DNA from: Methylococcales bacterium
GTDB taxonomy: Bacteria; Pseudomonadota; Gammaproteobacteria; Methylococcales; Methylomonadaceae
Length of the DNA: 64,000 nucleotides
NCBI GenBank assembly: GCA_028707085.1
Contig: JAQTUW010000012.1
Span: 18,291-82,290 of the forward strand
Direction: 5' to 3'
The position numbers and the translations under genes are program-made. The notes under the pieces are model-generated. The model was given only the letters and a program-made list of their open reading frames with translations, had not been told where the DNA came from and made no database searches. Below are positions 51,607 through 61,511 of this stretch, piece by piece. Position 1 is the first letter of the stretch. Each line of letters starts with the position of its first letter.

Positions 51607-53268
51607 TTAGGTCGACAGCCCGCTCTGCTGCAGTCTGGGTACGGCGGCGAGCAGTTTTTGGGTATAGACGTGCCGGGGCTGGCCGCACACTTGCGCGGTC
51701 AGGCCCTGTTCAACGATTTTACCCTTGTACATCACTACCGTCTGGTCGCTCAGATACTCGACCACGCCAATATTGTGAGTAATGAACAATAAGGTCAGGT
51801 TGCGCTGGGCGCGGATAGCCAGTAAAAGCTGCAAAATTTCCGCCTGTACCGAAACATCCAGCGCACTGGTGATTTCATCGCAGACAATAAAATCGGGATT
51901 TAAAGCTAGTGCTCTGGCCAGACCTATCCGTTGTCGCTGGCCGCCGGAAAATTCATGCGGGTAGCGCCAGAGATGTTCGCGTTTGAGTTGCACGCTTTCC
52001 AGCAGCGCGGCGGCCAGTTCGATGCGTTCCTGATTATTTTGGCCGATGCCGTGCACCTGCATCGGTTCGGTGAGCGTGGTTTCTATCCGCAGGCGGGGAT
52101 TGAGTGAAGACTGTGGATCCTGGAAAGCGATCTGCATTTTTCGCCGCCAGGGTCGTAATGCCCGTGAGGATAGTCCGGTCAATTCCTGGCCAGCCAGCCG
52201 GATGCTACCGGAAGTGGGTTTTTCCAGTTGCAGCACTGCTCTGCCCAGGGTGGTTTTACCGCATCCCGATTCGCCTACCAGCGCCACGATTTGGCCCTGC
52301 GGAATATCCAGGGAAACGTCGTCCACCGCTCTGACATAATCACTGATACTGCGCAGCAGGCCGGTTTTAACCGGAAACCAGACTTTTAGATTGCGGATTT
52401 GTAAAAGAGTTGGGCAAGCGCCGGATTCCTGCGCATCTTGCCCGGCAGACGTGAACGCCGACACCGACTTTGGCAGATTTTCCGGTAACGCAGCCAGTAA
52501 TTGCCGGGTATAAACATGGCGGGGATGATGCAAAATCTGGCGAACCGCGCCGTTTTCCACCAGTTTGCCATGCTGCATGACGCCAACCCGGTGCGCCATT
52601 TGCGCCACCACGCCGAAATCATGGGTGATAAAAAGCATGCTCATGCCGGTATCGTCCTGCAGCTTGCGCATCAGTCGTAAAATTTCGGCCTGCACGGTCA
52701 CATCCAGGGCGGTGGTGGGTTCGTCGGCTATCAGCAACTGCGGTTTGCAGGCCAGGGCCATGGCGATCATCACCCGCTGCCGTTGCCCGCCCGACAATTG
52801 ATGCGGGTAATCGCGCACCCGGCTGTCGGCTTGCGGAATCTGAACCTGCTGCAAGGCCTGAATGGTTCGCTCCAGCGCTTCGGCGTCGCTGACCTGCGGC
52901 TGGTGCAACTGTATGGCTTCGGTAATTTGCTCGCCTATGCTCATTACCGGATTCAGCGAGTTCATGGGTTCCTGGAAAATCATGGCGATTTGCGAGCCGC
53001 GTATGGCGCGGATGCCGGCGTCAGCCAGTTTCAGAATATCCTGGCCGTTAAACAGTATTTTCCCCTGCGGATGGGTGGCGATTTTTTCCGGTAACAGACG
53101 GATTACCGACAACGCGCTGACTGATTTTCCGCTGCCCGATTCGCCTACCAGGCAAAAGGTTTCGCCTTTGGCTATGCTGAAGCTGACATCGTCCACGGCT
53201 TTTACCTGTCGTCCGCCAGATTGCAGATAGGTGTGCAGATTGCAAACCTCCAGCAAGATACTGCTCAC
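51607..53268 (-). CDS. yejF: Peptide ABC transporter ATPase with two ATPase domains (YejF-like)
   Basis: 553 residues, two fused ABC domains. Domain 1: [14 protein letters not shown], then [15 protein letters not shown] and [10 protein letters not shown]. Domain 2 (from about 275): [39 protein letters not shown]. Energises import of di- or oligopeptides with the permeases upstream. Its ATG overlaps the yejE stop by four bases. Confidence 0.95.
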   Translation of the reverse strand: MSSILLEVCNLHTYLQSGGRQVKAVDDVSFSIAKGETFCLVGESGSGKSVSALSVIRLLPEKIATHPQGKILFNGQDILKLADAGIRAIRGSQIAMIFQEPMNSLNPVMSIGEQITEAIQLHQPQVSDAEALERTIQALQQVQIPQADSRVRDYPHQLSGGQRQRVMIAMALACKPQLLIADEPTTALDVTVQAEILRLMRKLQDDTGMSMLFITHDFGVVAQMAHRVGVMQHGKLVENGAVRQILHHPRHVYTRQLLAALPENLPKSVSAFTSAGQDAQESGACPTLLQIRNLKVWFPVKTGLLRSISDYVRAVDDVSLDIPQGQIVALVGESGCGKTTLGRAVLQLEKPTSGSIRLAGQELTGLSSRALRPWRRKMQIAFQDPQSSLNPRLRIETTLTEPMQVHGIGQNNQERIELAAALLESVQLKREHLWRYPHEFSGGQRQRIGLARALALNPDFIVCDEITSALDVSVQAEILQLLLAIRAQRNLTLLFITHNIGVVEYLSDQTVVMYKGKIVEQGLTAQVCGQPRHVYTQKLLAAVPRLQQSGLST

Positions 53269-54449
53269 GGCTGCTCTTCGCCGCTTGCGGCCAGTTTGGG
53301 GTCGATGGCGTCACGGAAGGCTTCGCCGATCAGGTTATAGGAAAATACCGTCATGAAAATCGCGCCGCCGGGAAAAACGGCCATCCACCAGTTGAAGGTC
53401 GAGGATTTTACGGCCTGATCCAGCATCTGTCCCCAGGATGGCGAATCCACTACCCCAAGACCTAGAAAGCTCAAGGTGGCTTCGGAAAGAATGGCTCCGG
53501 CTATCCCGAAACTGACCGACACCAGCAGGGGGGCGACGCCGTTCGGCAGCATATGTCTGAACAAAATCGAGCTCAGGGGCAGGCCGCTGGCGATTGCCGC
53601 CTGTACATAATCCTGTTTGCGCAACTTCAGAAACTCCGTGCGCACAAAGCGGGCATAGCCTGACCAGCCGGTAATGCCGATGATGACCATCATCATATAA
53701 AGGCTGCGGCCAAAAAAAGCCACGAAAGTCAGCAGCAGGAACAGGGTGGGGATGTCTTCAAAAATTTCCACCAGCCGCATGCCCAGCATATCGACCAGTC
53801 CTGAAAAATAGCCCATCAGGCCGCCGACGATCACTCCGATCAGCAATGCGATGCCGGAAGCGATCAAACCGATGCTCAGCGAGATTCGGCTGGCATGTAT
53901 CATCCGGCTTAATACGTCCGCGCCATTTTCCTCGGTTCCCAGCAGATGCAAATGCCCTGCGCTGGCGAACGGGGCTTCCAGCCCCTTGCTGCCTAAATCC
54001 CGCAAATAGTCGCTGGGCGCATAAGGCACCGGCGGCATGATGCGCCAGCCGGTTTCGCCGTAGCCGGCCACACGGAAGTCGTCGTAAATCACCAGCGCCG
54101 GCGGATGGATCAGCCGGTTTGCCAATGCGGCGAAGATCAGGCCGCCCATGAGCAGCAGCAACAGGCGTTTACCACTGCCGAGCGGTAGGCGAAACAGGAT
54201 TAAAATCAGCCAGAAGCAGCTTAGTATCCAGACATCCTCCACCGACAGATAATCCAGTACCGGGGCGGAAATCACCCCGTTCCGGCTCATCAGCAGCGGC
54301 ATGGAGTTTGCCAGGAAGGGGGCGAACACCGCGCAGAACACCAGAATCCCGACCCAGGCAAAACTCAGTTTGACGCCTACGCCGGCCAGGGTTCTGCGCC
54401 AGATGAGCGTGGAAAAGGCGGTTCCCGCTGTCTGCCGCACATCAGTCAT
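53265..54449 (-). CDS. yejE: Peptide ABC transporter permease (YejE-like)
   Basis: 394 residues. N-terminal extended membrane region, then the binding-protein-dependent transport domain: LIASGIALLIGVIVGGLMGYFSG and AAIASGLPLSSILFRHMLPN-type EAA loop. It pairs with the YejB-like permease, whose stop overlaps its start by eight bases. Confidence 0.94.
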   Translation of the reverse strand: MTDVRQTAGTAFSTLIWRRTLAGVGVKLSFAWVGILVFCAVFAPFLANSMPLLMSRNGVISAPVLDYLSVEDVWILSCFWLILILFRLPLGSGKRLLLLLMGGLIFAALANRLIHPPALVIYDDFRVAGYGETGWRIMPPVPYAPSDYLRDLGSKGLEAPFASAGHLHLLGTEENGADVLSRMIHASRISLSIGLIASGIALLIGVIVGGLMGYFSGLVDMLGMRLVEIFEDIPTLFLLLTFVAFFGRSLYMMMVIIGITGWSGYARFVRTEFLKLRKQDYVQAAIASGLPLSSILFRHMLPNGVAPLLVSVSFGIAGAILSEATLSFLGLGVVDSPSWGQMLDQAVKSSTFNWWMAVFPGGAIFMTVFSYNLIGEAFRDAIDPKLAASGEEQP

Positions 54450-55518
54450 AACTCACCCGCGGATCCGCCAGCGTGTAGCAAAAGTCGGCGATCAGATAGC
54501 CGATAAGGGTCAGAAAACCGCTGATCCAGGTAATCGACAGCACCAGTTCCCGGTCACGGCCTTTTACGGCCTCCACCGCCAGTTGCCCCATGCCGTTAAT
54601 GCTGAAAATATTTTCCACTATCAGCGAGCCGGCCAGCAAACCGGGCAGCAAACCGGCGGAAATGGTGATCAACGGCAGCAGGCTGTTACGGAATACATGC
54701 CGCCACAATACATCGGATTCCGCCAGGCCTTTGGCGCGGGCTGTGCGGGCATAGTCGGCATGCAGGTTTTCCAGGACGGCTGTTCTGGTCAGTTTCGCCA
54801 GCGCGGCAAAACTGCCATAGGACAGGCAGAGTACGGGCAGCGCCAGATGCCAGACTCTGTCCAGCAAATAACCGCGTACAAAGCCGGTTGCATTCCAGTG
54901 CGGCATAAAAGGCATGTCCTGCGCCTCGCGGCTACTGATGCCGGCGGTGGGGAACCACTGAAAATGTTGGATATTGGCGAAAAATCCCAACAACAGCACG
55001 CCGGCCAGCATGGTGGGTATCGACCATAAGGCCATCATCGACATTCCCATTCCGACATCGAAACTGCCGCCGCGCCGGGTCGCGGACTTCATGCCCACTA
55101 GAATGGCGATTAGATAGGTGAGCGGAATGGTCGCCAGATTCAGCAGCAGGGTAATCGGGATTCTTTCCGCCAGGATCTCGGCTACCGGCCGGCCATATTG
55201 AAAACTGTCGCCCAGATCCATGCCTTTGACAAACGAAAAACGGCCGGGTTTGCCTTGCTCGTCGGTGACGAAGCCGATGGGCGAAATATTGTTTAGCCAG
55301 CGCAGATACTGGATATGGGGCGGTTGATCGAGGCCGTAGCGTTTGTTGTAGTAACTGAGCAGCGCCTGCCGTTCGTCGGGTTTCATTTCCATGCCGCCAA
55401 CCAGGGTCTGGGCGCTGATGCCGCCGGGCGACATGGCCATGACGGTAAACACCACCATGCTGATCCCTAACAGCGTGGGGATCATCAACAGGATTCGGCG
55501 CAATAAATAAGTCAGCAT
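54442..55518 (-). CDS. yejB: Peptide ABC transporter permease (YejB-like)
   Basis: 358 residues. Six membrane segments; MLTYLLRRILLMIPTLLGIS is the typical start of DppB-like permeases, and ARAKGLAESDVLWRHVFRNS is the EAA coupling loop. The large periplasmic insert (about 45-120) is characteristic of YejB. 52 bases separate it from the binding-protein gene. Confidence 0.95.
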   Translation of the reverse strand: MLTYLLRRILLMIPTLLGISMVVFTVMAMSPGGISAQTLVGGMEMKPDERQALLSYYNKRYGLDQPPHIQYLRWLNNISPIGFVTDEQGKPGRFSFVKGMDLGDSFQYGRPVAEILAERIPITLLLNLATIPLTYLIAILVGMKSATRRGGSFDVGMGMSMMALWSIPTMLAGVLLLGFFANIQHFQWFPTAGISSREAQDMPFMPHWNATGFVRGYLLDRVWHLALPVLCLSYGSFAALAKLTRTAVLENLHADYARTARAKGLAESDVLWRHVFRNSLLPLITISAGLLPGLLAGSLIVENIFSINGMGQLAVEAVKGRDRELVLSITWISGFLTLIGYLIADFCYTLADPRVSYD

Positions 55519-55570
55519 GGTGGGTTGCTATTTTACATGGTTAGGAACGGGCTGGTTCTGCCGCCCCTGT

Positions 55571-57424
55571 TTATTGGCGATATTTTTGCAGGGCTAAAGG
55601 CACATAATTTTCAAGCGGCAGTAATCCGAAATTCAGGCCCAAGCGGGTCATTTGCAGATTGTGTATGCGCTTGTCCACAAATAGCAGGGTTTTACGCCGC
55701 ATCAGAAAGGTATAGGGTTGATCCTGATACAGCAGTTGTTCCGCCTGCCGCCATAACGGCATGCGCTTGCTTTCATCGACCGTGCGGCGCGCTTCATCGA
55801 CCAGCTTGTCCAGCGCCGGATTTTTGTAGCCGATGAAGTTATCGCCATTGTTGAGCGTCTGCGAGCTGTGAAAATTCTGGAACAGATCGGTTTCTATGCC
55901 GCTGGTCCAGCCCAGGGTGATGGCGTCGAAATCCTTTTTGTTCAGATTTTCCAGCATTACCGGCCACTCCTGCGGAAAAGGAATCATTTTTATGCCGGCC
56001 CTGGCATACAGATCCTTGAGCAGCAATACCATGCGTTTGGTGTCTTCATTCGCCTCGAAGTAGGTTAACTTGAACTCGAAAACCTGCCCTGCGCGGTCTT
56101 CCAGCACCCCGTCGCGGTCACGATCCTCATAGCCTGCTTCTTTCAGCAAGGCAACGGCCTTGTTCAGGTCGAAAGGGTAGGGCCGCAGACTGGCGTCGTG
56201 CTGTTTGCCGGTACTGTTGAATGGGCTTATGGCCGGCTCGGCATAGCCCAGAAACACGTCTTTGATAATACGATCGACATCGGTAAGATAGGTCATGGCC
56301 AGCCTGACCCGCCTGTCGGCGAAACGGGTCGGCTTGCCGCCGCGCATTTCATTCCAGCCTATATAAGTGTAACCGACTACTGGCGGCATATATTCAAAAT
56401 TCCGGCTTTTATCCATCATCTGCGCATCCTGCTTCAATGTCTGATACTCCACGGGTCGGGCCGAGTAGGAGTCGATGTCGCCGTTTCGGTAAGTGGTCAG
56501 TCGTGCGCTGTCATTCTGGATGACTTTCCAGAGCACGCGCTGATAGGGAGGCTGCACATCCCCCCAATAGCGTTCGTTGCGCACCAGCTCGATATTACCC
56601 TTGTCCGGCGTCCAGGTTTTGGGGTCGTCCAGCCGGTAAGGGCCGCTACCCAGTAACAGGCCTTTGGATTCGTTAAAACTGTGCGGGTTCTGTAAAAACG
56701 GCTGGTAGAAATGTTTGGGTAGAATGGCCATGCCGCCAGCCAGCGATAGCGCTTCAAAATAAGGTTCCTTAAACTGGAAGACCACTTCGTATTTGCCATT
56801 GGCTTTGACGCTGCTGATTTTTTGCAGATAAGCCCTGTCCCGCGGCGCCTGAATGGCTTCATTCATTATAAAGTTGAATGTAAAGACCACATCCTCGGCG
56901 GTTAAAGGTTTGCCGTCTGAAAAACTGACATCGTCGCGCAGGCGGAAACGGATGGTCAGGCCATCGTCGCTGACGCTCCAGTCTCTGGCGAGCATGCCTT
57001 CCCATTCCAGGCTGTCCGGGTTGCGGGTAATCAGGCTTTCGAGGACGTAACTTTGCACATTGGCTGCATAGGCGTCCGTTGAAATCAGCGGGGTAATGGT
57101 TTTAATGTTGGTGGAAAAAGCTTCCACGCTCCAGTCGCCGGGCGCGTAGCCGGGCTGAAGCGTCGCTTCGTAAGCCCGCTTGAAAGCCGCTGCTATAGGC
57201 CGGTTTGCACTGGAGGCGTATTTTTCGGTACTTTGCAGTTTGCCGGCTAGCAGGGTGCCGCGCAGTTCCCTGATCATGCCGGCCTGTTCGGAGAGGGCGG
57301 TCTGCATTTCGCTCAGCTTGAGCCATTGTCGGTCGATCTGATACATGGTCATGATCAGCAATACGATTAGCAGGCTTAACAGTGAAAAAATCACCCAGTC
57401 TTGTCCGGTCAGTTTACGTTGCAT
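55571..57424 (-). CDS. Peptide ABC transporter binding protein, membrane-anchored (YejA-like)
   Basis: 617 residues of the SBP_bac_5 fold (WEGMLARDWSVSDDGLTIRF, SDGKPLTAEDVVFTFNFI, then a YTYIGWNEMRG block). The N-terminus is unusual: a hydrophobic segment (about 13-31) without a visible cleavage site is followed by a coiled-coil-like stretch (LKLSEMQTALSEQAGMIREL). It is probably a membrane-tethered rather than free periplasmic binding protein. First gene of the yejABEF-like operon. Confidence 0.9.
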   Translation of the reverse strand: MQRKLTGQDWVIFSLLSLLIVLLIMTMYQIDRQWLKLSEMQTALSEQAGMIRELRGTLLAGKLQSTEKYASSANRPIAAAFKRAYEATLQPGYAPGDWSVEAFSTNIKTITPLISTDAYAANVQSYVLESLITRNPDSLEWEGMLARDWSVSDDGLTIRFRLRDDVSFSDGKPLTAEDVVFTFNFIMNEAIQAPRDRAYLQKISSVKANGKYEVVFQFKEPYFEALSLAGGMAILPKHFYQPFLQNPHSFNESKGLLLGSGPYRLDDPKTWTPDKGNIELVRNERYWGDVQPPYQRVLWKVIQNDSARLTTYRNGDIDSYSARPVEYQTLKQDAQMMDKSRNFEYMPPVVGYTYIGWNEMRGGKPTRFADRRVRLAMTYLTDVDRIIKDVFLGYAEPAISPFNSTGKQHDASLRPYPFDLNKAVALLKEAGYEDRDRDGVLEDRAGQVFEFKLTYFEANEDTKRMVLLLKDLYARAGIKMIPFPQEWPVMLENLNKKDFDAITLGWTSGIETDLFQNFHSSQTLNNGDNFIGYKNPALDKLVDEARRTVDESKRMPLWRQAEQLLYQDQPYTFLMRRKTLLFVDKRIHNLQMTRLGLNFGLLPLENYVPLALQKYRQ

Positions 57425-57646
57425 GGTTTTGGATGTTAACGCGTGGTAAGGGCCGCCTGTCGATTAGCCACTGTCTACGGCGCTGAAAGCGCCTTAATGA
57501 CGGCAGGATATACGGTTTTCATCGGAATACTTTAACCGCATGCCGGCTAATTTTAAAGCCCCGGGATGAAGTTCTGCGGAACAGGGCCGGAAAACGCCCC
57601 GGGAAAGCCGCATGGGCGGGAAAATCGGCGGGAAGAATGCGCGTGG

Positions 57647-57683
57647 CGCAAGGCCATCCTGTGAGGCGGGATGGGGCCTTGCG
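57647..57683. other. GC-rich hairpin downstream of PEP-CTERM gene 2
   Basis: CGCAAGGCC (57647-57655) and GGCCTTGCG (57675-57683) are perfectly complementary, with ATCC/GGAT pairing further inside. It follows the stop of the PEP-CTERM gene on the - strand, without a T tract. It may end that transcript or protect its 3' end. The remaining sequence between 57425 and 57710 holds no gene. Confidence 0.5.
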
Positions 57684-57710
57684 GCGGCGGAGGGTGTTGG
57701 CGGTAGCCTG

Positions 57711-58352
57711 TTAAGCCTGACGGTTTTTACGCTGTCCAAGGCCCAGTCCCGCCAGACCGATTCCAAGCAGGGCAAGCGACGCCGGCTCGGGAACGCCGGC
57801 AAAATTCGGGCCGATGAAAGCCGCGTCGTAAGTTGGGCCGACAGATGAGTCAGGGAATAGCAATTGATTGGTGGGAATGGTGGAGTTGTAGTTATTGGTC
57901 AAAAATGTCATCCACGGCGCGGTGGTGATGACGGACGAATAAGTATACAGGTCGGTTCCGGTTACCGCTTCGATGTAATAAGTCTGATCCTTGTACAAGG
58001 AAACAGGGGTAAAGCTGGTAGTCCAGTTAAACAGATTGCTGAGCGGGTCTGTTACCTGCACAGTGGCGCTGGTCAGCAATATGCCTTGCGAATTGAAAAT
58101 GCCCACTTCATGGCTGCCGTTCAAGGCGCCGCCCAGCCCCAGCCAGGCGTTGTAATCGAAAAAACCCAGCGCAGTCACAGTGACGCCCTGGTTGACGGTA
58201 AAACTCCAGCCGAGACTGTAACTACCGCTTGAGTAGGGGTTGATGTAGTTAAGCGATGTGATGGCGTCGATGGAATCGGTTGCCTTGGCGGTTTGGCCGC
58301 CCATTAGAAGCAGCAACGAAAAAAATAGTTGTAGTGGAACTTTAAGATTCAT
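57711..58352 (-). CDS. PEP-CTERM surface protein 2
   Basis: 213 residues from ATG 58352, preceded by GAGAG. Signal peptide (MNLKVPLQLFFSLLLLMGGQ, cleavage near TAKA). The body is rich in Ser, Thr, Tyr and beta strands (choice-of-anchor-like: GWSFTVNQGVTVTALGFFDY). The C-terminus VPEPASLALLGIGLAGLGLG then RKNRQA is a canonical PEP-CTERM sorting signal. Transcribed alone, with a long regulatory region upstream. Confidence 0.92.
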   Translation of the reverse strand: MNLKVPLQLFFSLLLLMGGQTAKATDSIDAITSLNYINPYSSGSYSLGWSFTVNQGVTVTALGFFDYNAWLGLGGALNGSHEVGIFNSQGILLTSATVQVTDPLSNLFNWTTSFTPVSLYKDQTYYIEAVTGTDLYTYSSVITTAPWMTFLTNNYNSTIPTNQLLFPDSSVGPTYDAAFIGPNFAGVPEPASLALLGIGLAGLGLGQRKNRQA

Positions 58353-58406
58353 GTATCTCTCACTTGTTGGGAACGGCAGGCATCCATTCTTGCATCGATT
58401 TATGTC

Positions 58407-58423
58407 AAGCAATTTCCAGGCCG
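58407..58423 (-). promoter_or_regulatory. Sigma-54 (-24/-12) promoter of PEP-CTERM gene 2
   Basis: On the - strand CGGCCTGGAAATTGCTT: GG at 58422-58421 and GC at 58410-58409 with ten bases between, and a good TTGCT -12 box. The expected start is near 58397, about 45 bases before the ATG. Confidence 0.72.
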
Positions 58424-58601
58424 ATCCATTAACAGGACGGTTGCGGCAGGCTATTGGTCGCCCGTTTATATAGATATTAGCATAATATACTAATTTATAT
58501 GTATAAAAAATTACCTCATCCGGCTTATGTCTTGCGGGCGACGGGCGCGATTTCGTCTGCTAAAACCAAACGACCGGTCGGCCGGTTCGTCGCCTGTATT
58601 T

Positions 58602-58619
58602 TGTAAGAAATTCCGACAC
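58602..58619 (-). promoter_or_regulatory. 17-base upstream element, copy 3 (PEP-CTERM gene 2)
   Basis: On the - strand GTGTCGGAATTTCTTACA, identical to copy 1. About 180 bases upstream of the -24 box and in the same orientation relative to its gene. Confidence 0.75.
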
Positions 58620-58774
58620 TAAAAACTCAGCATCCCGCAAGCCCAAGCTCGGGAGGTTTTGAGATATTTTAACTGTTTTTTATTAACTAATTGATATGTA
58701 GTAATAAAATTTAGAGTCGCTCAGGCGGGTATAAAAGTTTGACCGGGCGTTTAGTTAATAGGCATTATTTTATA

Positions 58775-58793
58775 GTGTAAAACTTTCCGACAC
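58775..58793 (-). promoter_or_regulatory. 17-base upstream element, copy 4 (PEP-CTERM gene 2)
   Basis: On the - strand GTGTCGGAAAGTTTTACAC. About 157 bases further from the gene than copy 3. The surrounding gene-free stretch, 58424-59179, is A/T-rich near 58480-58510 and 58670-58720 and holds no convincing gene; it must also contain the promoter of the CorC-like gene. Confidence 0.7.
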
Positions 58794-59179
58794 TCCGGCT
58801 GGCTGCGTTTAGGGTGGCGATTTAAAATAAAGCCGGGCTGGCCGGCAGGGCGGCGGGGTTTTCCCGGGCCGCCTGCACCGGGAATGATGTTATTTTGCGT
58901 TGCAAATCACACTATGCAGCTAACGGGCGGCTAAAAGGGCGACAAACGTCGAAACTGAGTCTATTTCTTTCCGGCCCCGGCAATGTGTAATGATTCCCGA
59001 CAGCTTTGAAACAAGCCAATTGGTTTTTCCTGACGGCGGCGGAAACCAGCCGTTAAAATTTCAAAGCGGCATTCGTTCTGCGGATCGCCGACATGGTGAT
59101 GATTCGGCTGGTAATGGTACTATATTGCCACTTATAACACCAAAGTCGCACCGGAAACGGCAAGAGGCGGCTTATCCCA

Positions 59180-60490
59180 ATGGACATTGGTCTGATTATC
59201 CTGCTGATTTTTATTAACGGCATCTTCGCCATGTCGGAAATGTCGCTGATTTCTTCCGGCAAAGCCCGATTGCAGAAACTGGTGGATGAACGCCGTCCCG
59301 GCGCTAAATCCGCCCTGAAATTACATCAGGAGCCGACCCGTTTTCTTTCGACCATTCAGGTTGGCATTACCCTGGTCGCCATTCTGAACGGTACGTTGGG
59401 CGAAGATGCGCTGGCGACCCCCCTTCACCAGTATTTGCTGCAAATTCCGCAATTGGCGCCTTATGCGGCAGTCGTGGCAAAAAGCCTGACAGTCATTTTA
59501 ATTACTTATTTTTCAGTGGTGGTGGGTGAACTGGTGCCCAAGCGTCTGGCCTTGCTGCGCCCGGAAATCATTGCCGTGTTTGTGGCCCGTCCCATGAACG
59601 TGCTGTCGGCAATCGCCAGTCCGCTGGTCTGGTTATTGTCCTCTTCCAGTACGGTATTACTTTATCTGCTCCGAGCCGATAGAAAGCCGCAGACTACGGT
59701 TACCAACGAAGAAATCAAGCTGTTGATGGAGATCGGTTCCGAATCGGGCGTCTTTCACGCCAGCGAGGGCACGCTGGTGGCCAATGTGCTAAAGCTGGAC
59801 GAGCAGCGCGTCGGCGCCATCATGATGCCGCGCAAGGATATTTTTGCGATCGATCTTGCCGACGCCGAAGTGGACGTCCTCAGCAAAATCGCGGATTGTC
59901 CCTATGAACGATTGGTGATTTGCCGTAACGGCCTGGAAAATGTGCTGGGCATTCTATATCGCGGCGATTTACTAAAATCGGTGATGGCCGGCGCGGAACT
60001 GGATATTATCCGAACGCTTCGTCCGCCCCTGTATGTGCCGGATTCCATGACGCTTGCTCATCTGCTGGAATTTTTCCGGGAAGTCCGGGCGGATTTTGCG
60101 CTGATCGTCAATGAATATGGCGATACCGAAGGATTGGTCACCCTTAGCGATGTGCTGGCGGCTATCGTTGGCGACCTGCCGAGTAACGAATCCGAACTGG
60201 ATCCTGACGTGGTGCAAAGAGAGAACGGTTCATGGCTGGTGGATGGCGGACTGTCGATAAAGCGCGTCAAGACCGTCATCGGCATGAACACCTATCTGCC
60301 GGGAGAAATTACCAATGACTATAATACGGTAGGCGGTTTTATCCTTTATCAGCTTGAAAAAATGCCGCGAGTCGCCGATAGCTTCACCTATGGCGGCTGG
60401 AGTTTTGAGGTTGTCGATATCGACGGTACGCGGATTGACAAGGTGTTGATCACGCTTCAACCGGACACTGAAAAAGCGCAGCAGGAGTAA
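59180..60490 (+). CDS. CorC/HlyC-type membrane protein (DUF21-CBS)
   Basis: 436 residues. The N-terminal DUF21 membrane domain (about 1-190: IILLIFINGIFAMSEMSLIS, GELVPKRLAL) is followed by two CBS domains (about 205-330, MMPRKDIFAIDL and DFALIVNEYGDTEGLVTLSD) and a C-terminal CorC_HlyC transporter-associated domain. Relatives take part in Mg/Co homeostasis. It lies four bases before a corA-like gene, consistent with that. Confidence 0.92.
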   Translation: MDIGLIILLIFINGIFAMSEMSLISSGKARLQKLVDERRPGAKSALKLHQEPTRFLSTIQVGITLVAILNGTLGEDALATPLHQYLLQIPQLAPYAAVVAKSLTVILITYFSVVVGELVPKRLALLRPEIIAVFVARPMNVLSAIASPLVWLLSSSSTVLLYLLRADRKPQTTVTNEEIKLLMEIGSESGVFHASEGTLVANVLKLDEQRVGAIMMPRKDIFAIDLADAEVDVLSKIADCPYERLVICRNGLENVLGILYRGDLLKSVMAGAELDIIRTLRPPLYVPDSMTLAHLLEFFREVRADFALIVNEYGDTEGLVTLSDVLAAIVGDLPSNESELDPDVVQRENGSWLVDGGLSIKRVKTVIGMNTYLPGEITNDYNTVGGFILYQLEKMPRVADSFTYGGWSFEVVDIDGTRIDKVLITLQPDTEKAQQE

Positions 60491-60494
60491 ACAT

Positions 60495-61484
60495 TTGGTG
60501 GAATATACAGACCGTAGCATGATCATGAAGTGCGAGGCATATAAACACGGCGTCAGTCTCGGCGATTTGAGCATGGAAGAAATCAGCGATACGCTCCGGC
60601 AGGAAGATAGTTTTGTCTGGCTGGGTTTGCGGGAGGCGGATAGTGAACTGCTGAATAAAATCCAGGAAGAATTCGCGTTGCACGAACTGGCTGTGGAGGA
60701 CGCCTGTTCGGCGCACCAGCGCCCCAAAATTGAAGAATACGGCGATTCGCTGTTTCTGGTGCTGCAAACCGCCACACTGAACGCAGGCAGTGTCGAATTC
60801 GGCGAAACCCATTTTTTTGTCGGCCCACGGTTTCTGGTCACGGTGCGGCATGGCGCGTCCATAGGGCTTAACAGCGTCAGAAAGCGTTGCGCCGCCATGC
60901 CCGGCCAGTTGGCGAAAGGGCCAAGCTTCGCGCTGTACTCGATCATGGATTTTATCGTCGATAACTACATGCCGGTGGTCGAGGGTTTGCAGGTGCGTTT
61001 CGATGAGCTTGAACAGGCGATTTTCGAGCAGCGGCCTAGCCGGCAGACGCTGGAAGGGCTCTACGAACTGAAACGCGAATTGCTGCGTCTTCACGCGGCC
61101 ATTTCCCCCATGATCGATATCTGCAATGAATTGATGCGTTTTCATAATGCCTTCATCCATAAGGATGTGCGCGTGTATTTTCGCGATATTGCCGATCATA
61201 TCAAACGCATCGATCAGGCCATCAACGCCACTCGCGAAATGCTGGTCGCTGCGATGCAGGTGCATCTGACCCTGGAAACCGTCAGGCAGAACGAAGTGGT
61301 CAAGGGTCTGGCTGGCTGGGGCGCAATTCTGGCGATTCCAACCATGGTCTTTAGCTGGTACGGCATGAATTTCAAATATATGCCGGAACTCAACTGGCCT
61401 TATAGCTATCCGGTGGTGGTGGGGTTGGTGTTGCTGAGCAGCATGCTGCTTTACTGGCGGTTGAAACGCCAGGGCTGGCTATGA
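60495..61484 (+). CDS. corA: CorA-like magnesium/cobalt transporter
   Basis: 329 residues. Cytoplasmic funnel domain, long helix, then two C-terminal membrane segments separated by YGMNFKYMPEL, the GMN motif of CorA selectivity. TTG at 60495 lies seven bases after AGGAG and is the best-placed start; GTG 60498 or ATG 60519 are alternatives. Predicted to be co-translated with the CorC-like gene. Confidence 0.94.
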   Translation: MVEYTDRSMIMKCEAYKHGVSLGDLSMEEISDTLRQEDSFVWLGLREADSELLNKIQEEFALHELAVEDACSAHQRPKIEEYGDSLFLVLQTATLNAGSVEFGETHFFVGPRFLVTVRHGASIGLNSVRKRCAAMPGQLAKGPSFALYSIMDFIVDNYMPVVEGLQVRFDELEQAIFEQRPSRQTLEGLYELKRELLRLHAAISPMIDICNELMRFHNAFIHKDVRVYFRDIADHIKRIDQAINATREMLVAAMQVHLTLETVRQNEVVKGLAGWGAILAIPTMVFSWYGMNFKYMPELNWPYSYPVVVGLVLLSSMLLYWRLKRQGWL

Positions 61485-61511
61485 AGTTTTCAGCATAATG
61501 CGCCCAGCTCC

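Noticed and set aside
58990..59217. 75-codon open frame upstream of the CorC-like gene
   Set aside because: Low-complexity coding character, no family resemblance, and it overlaps the start of a well-supported gene.
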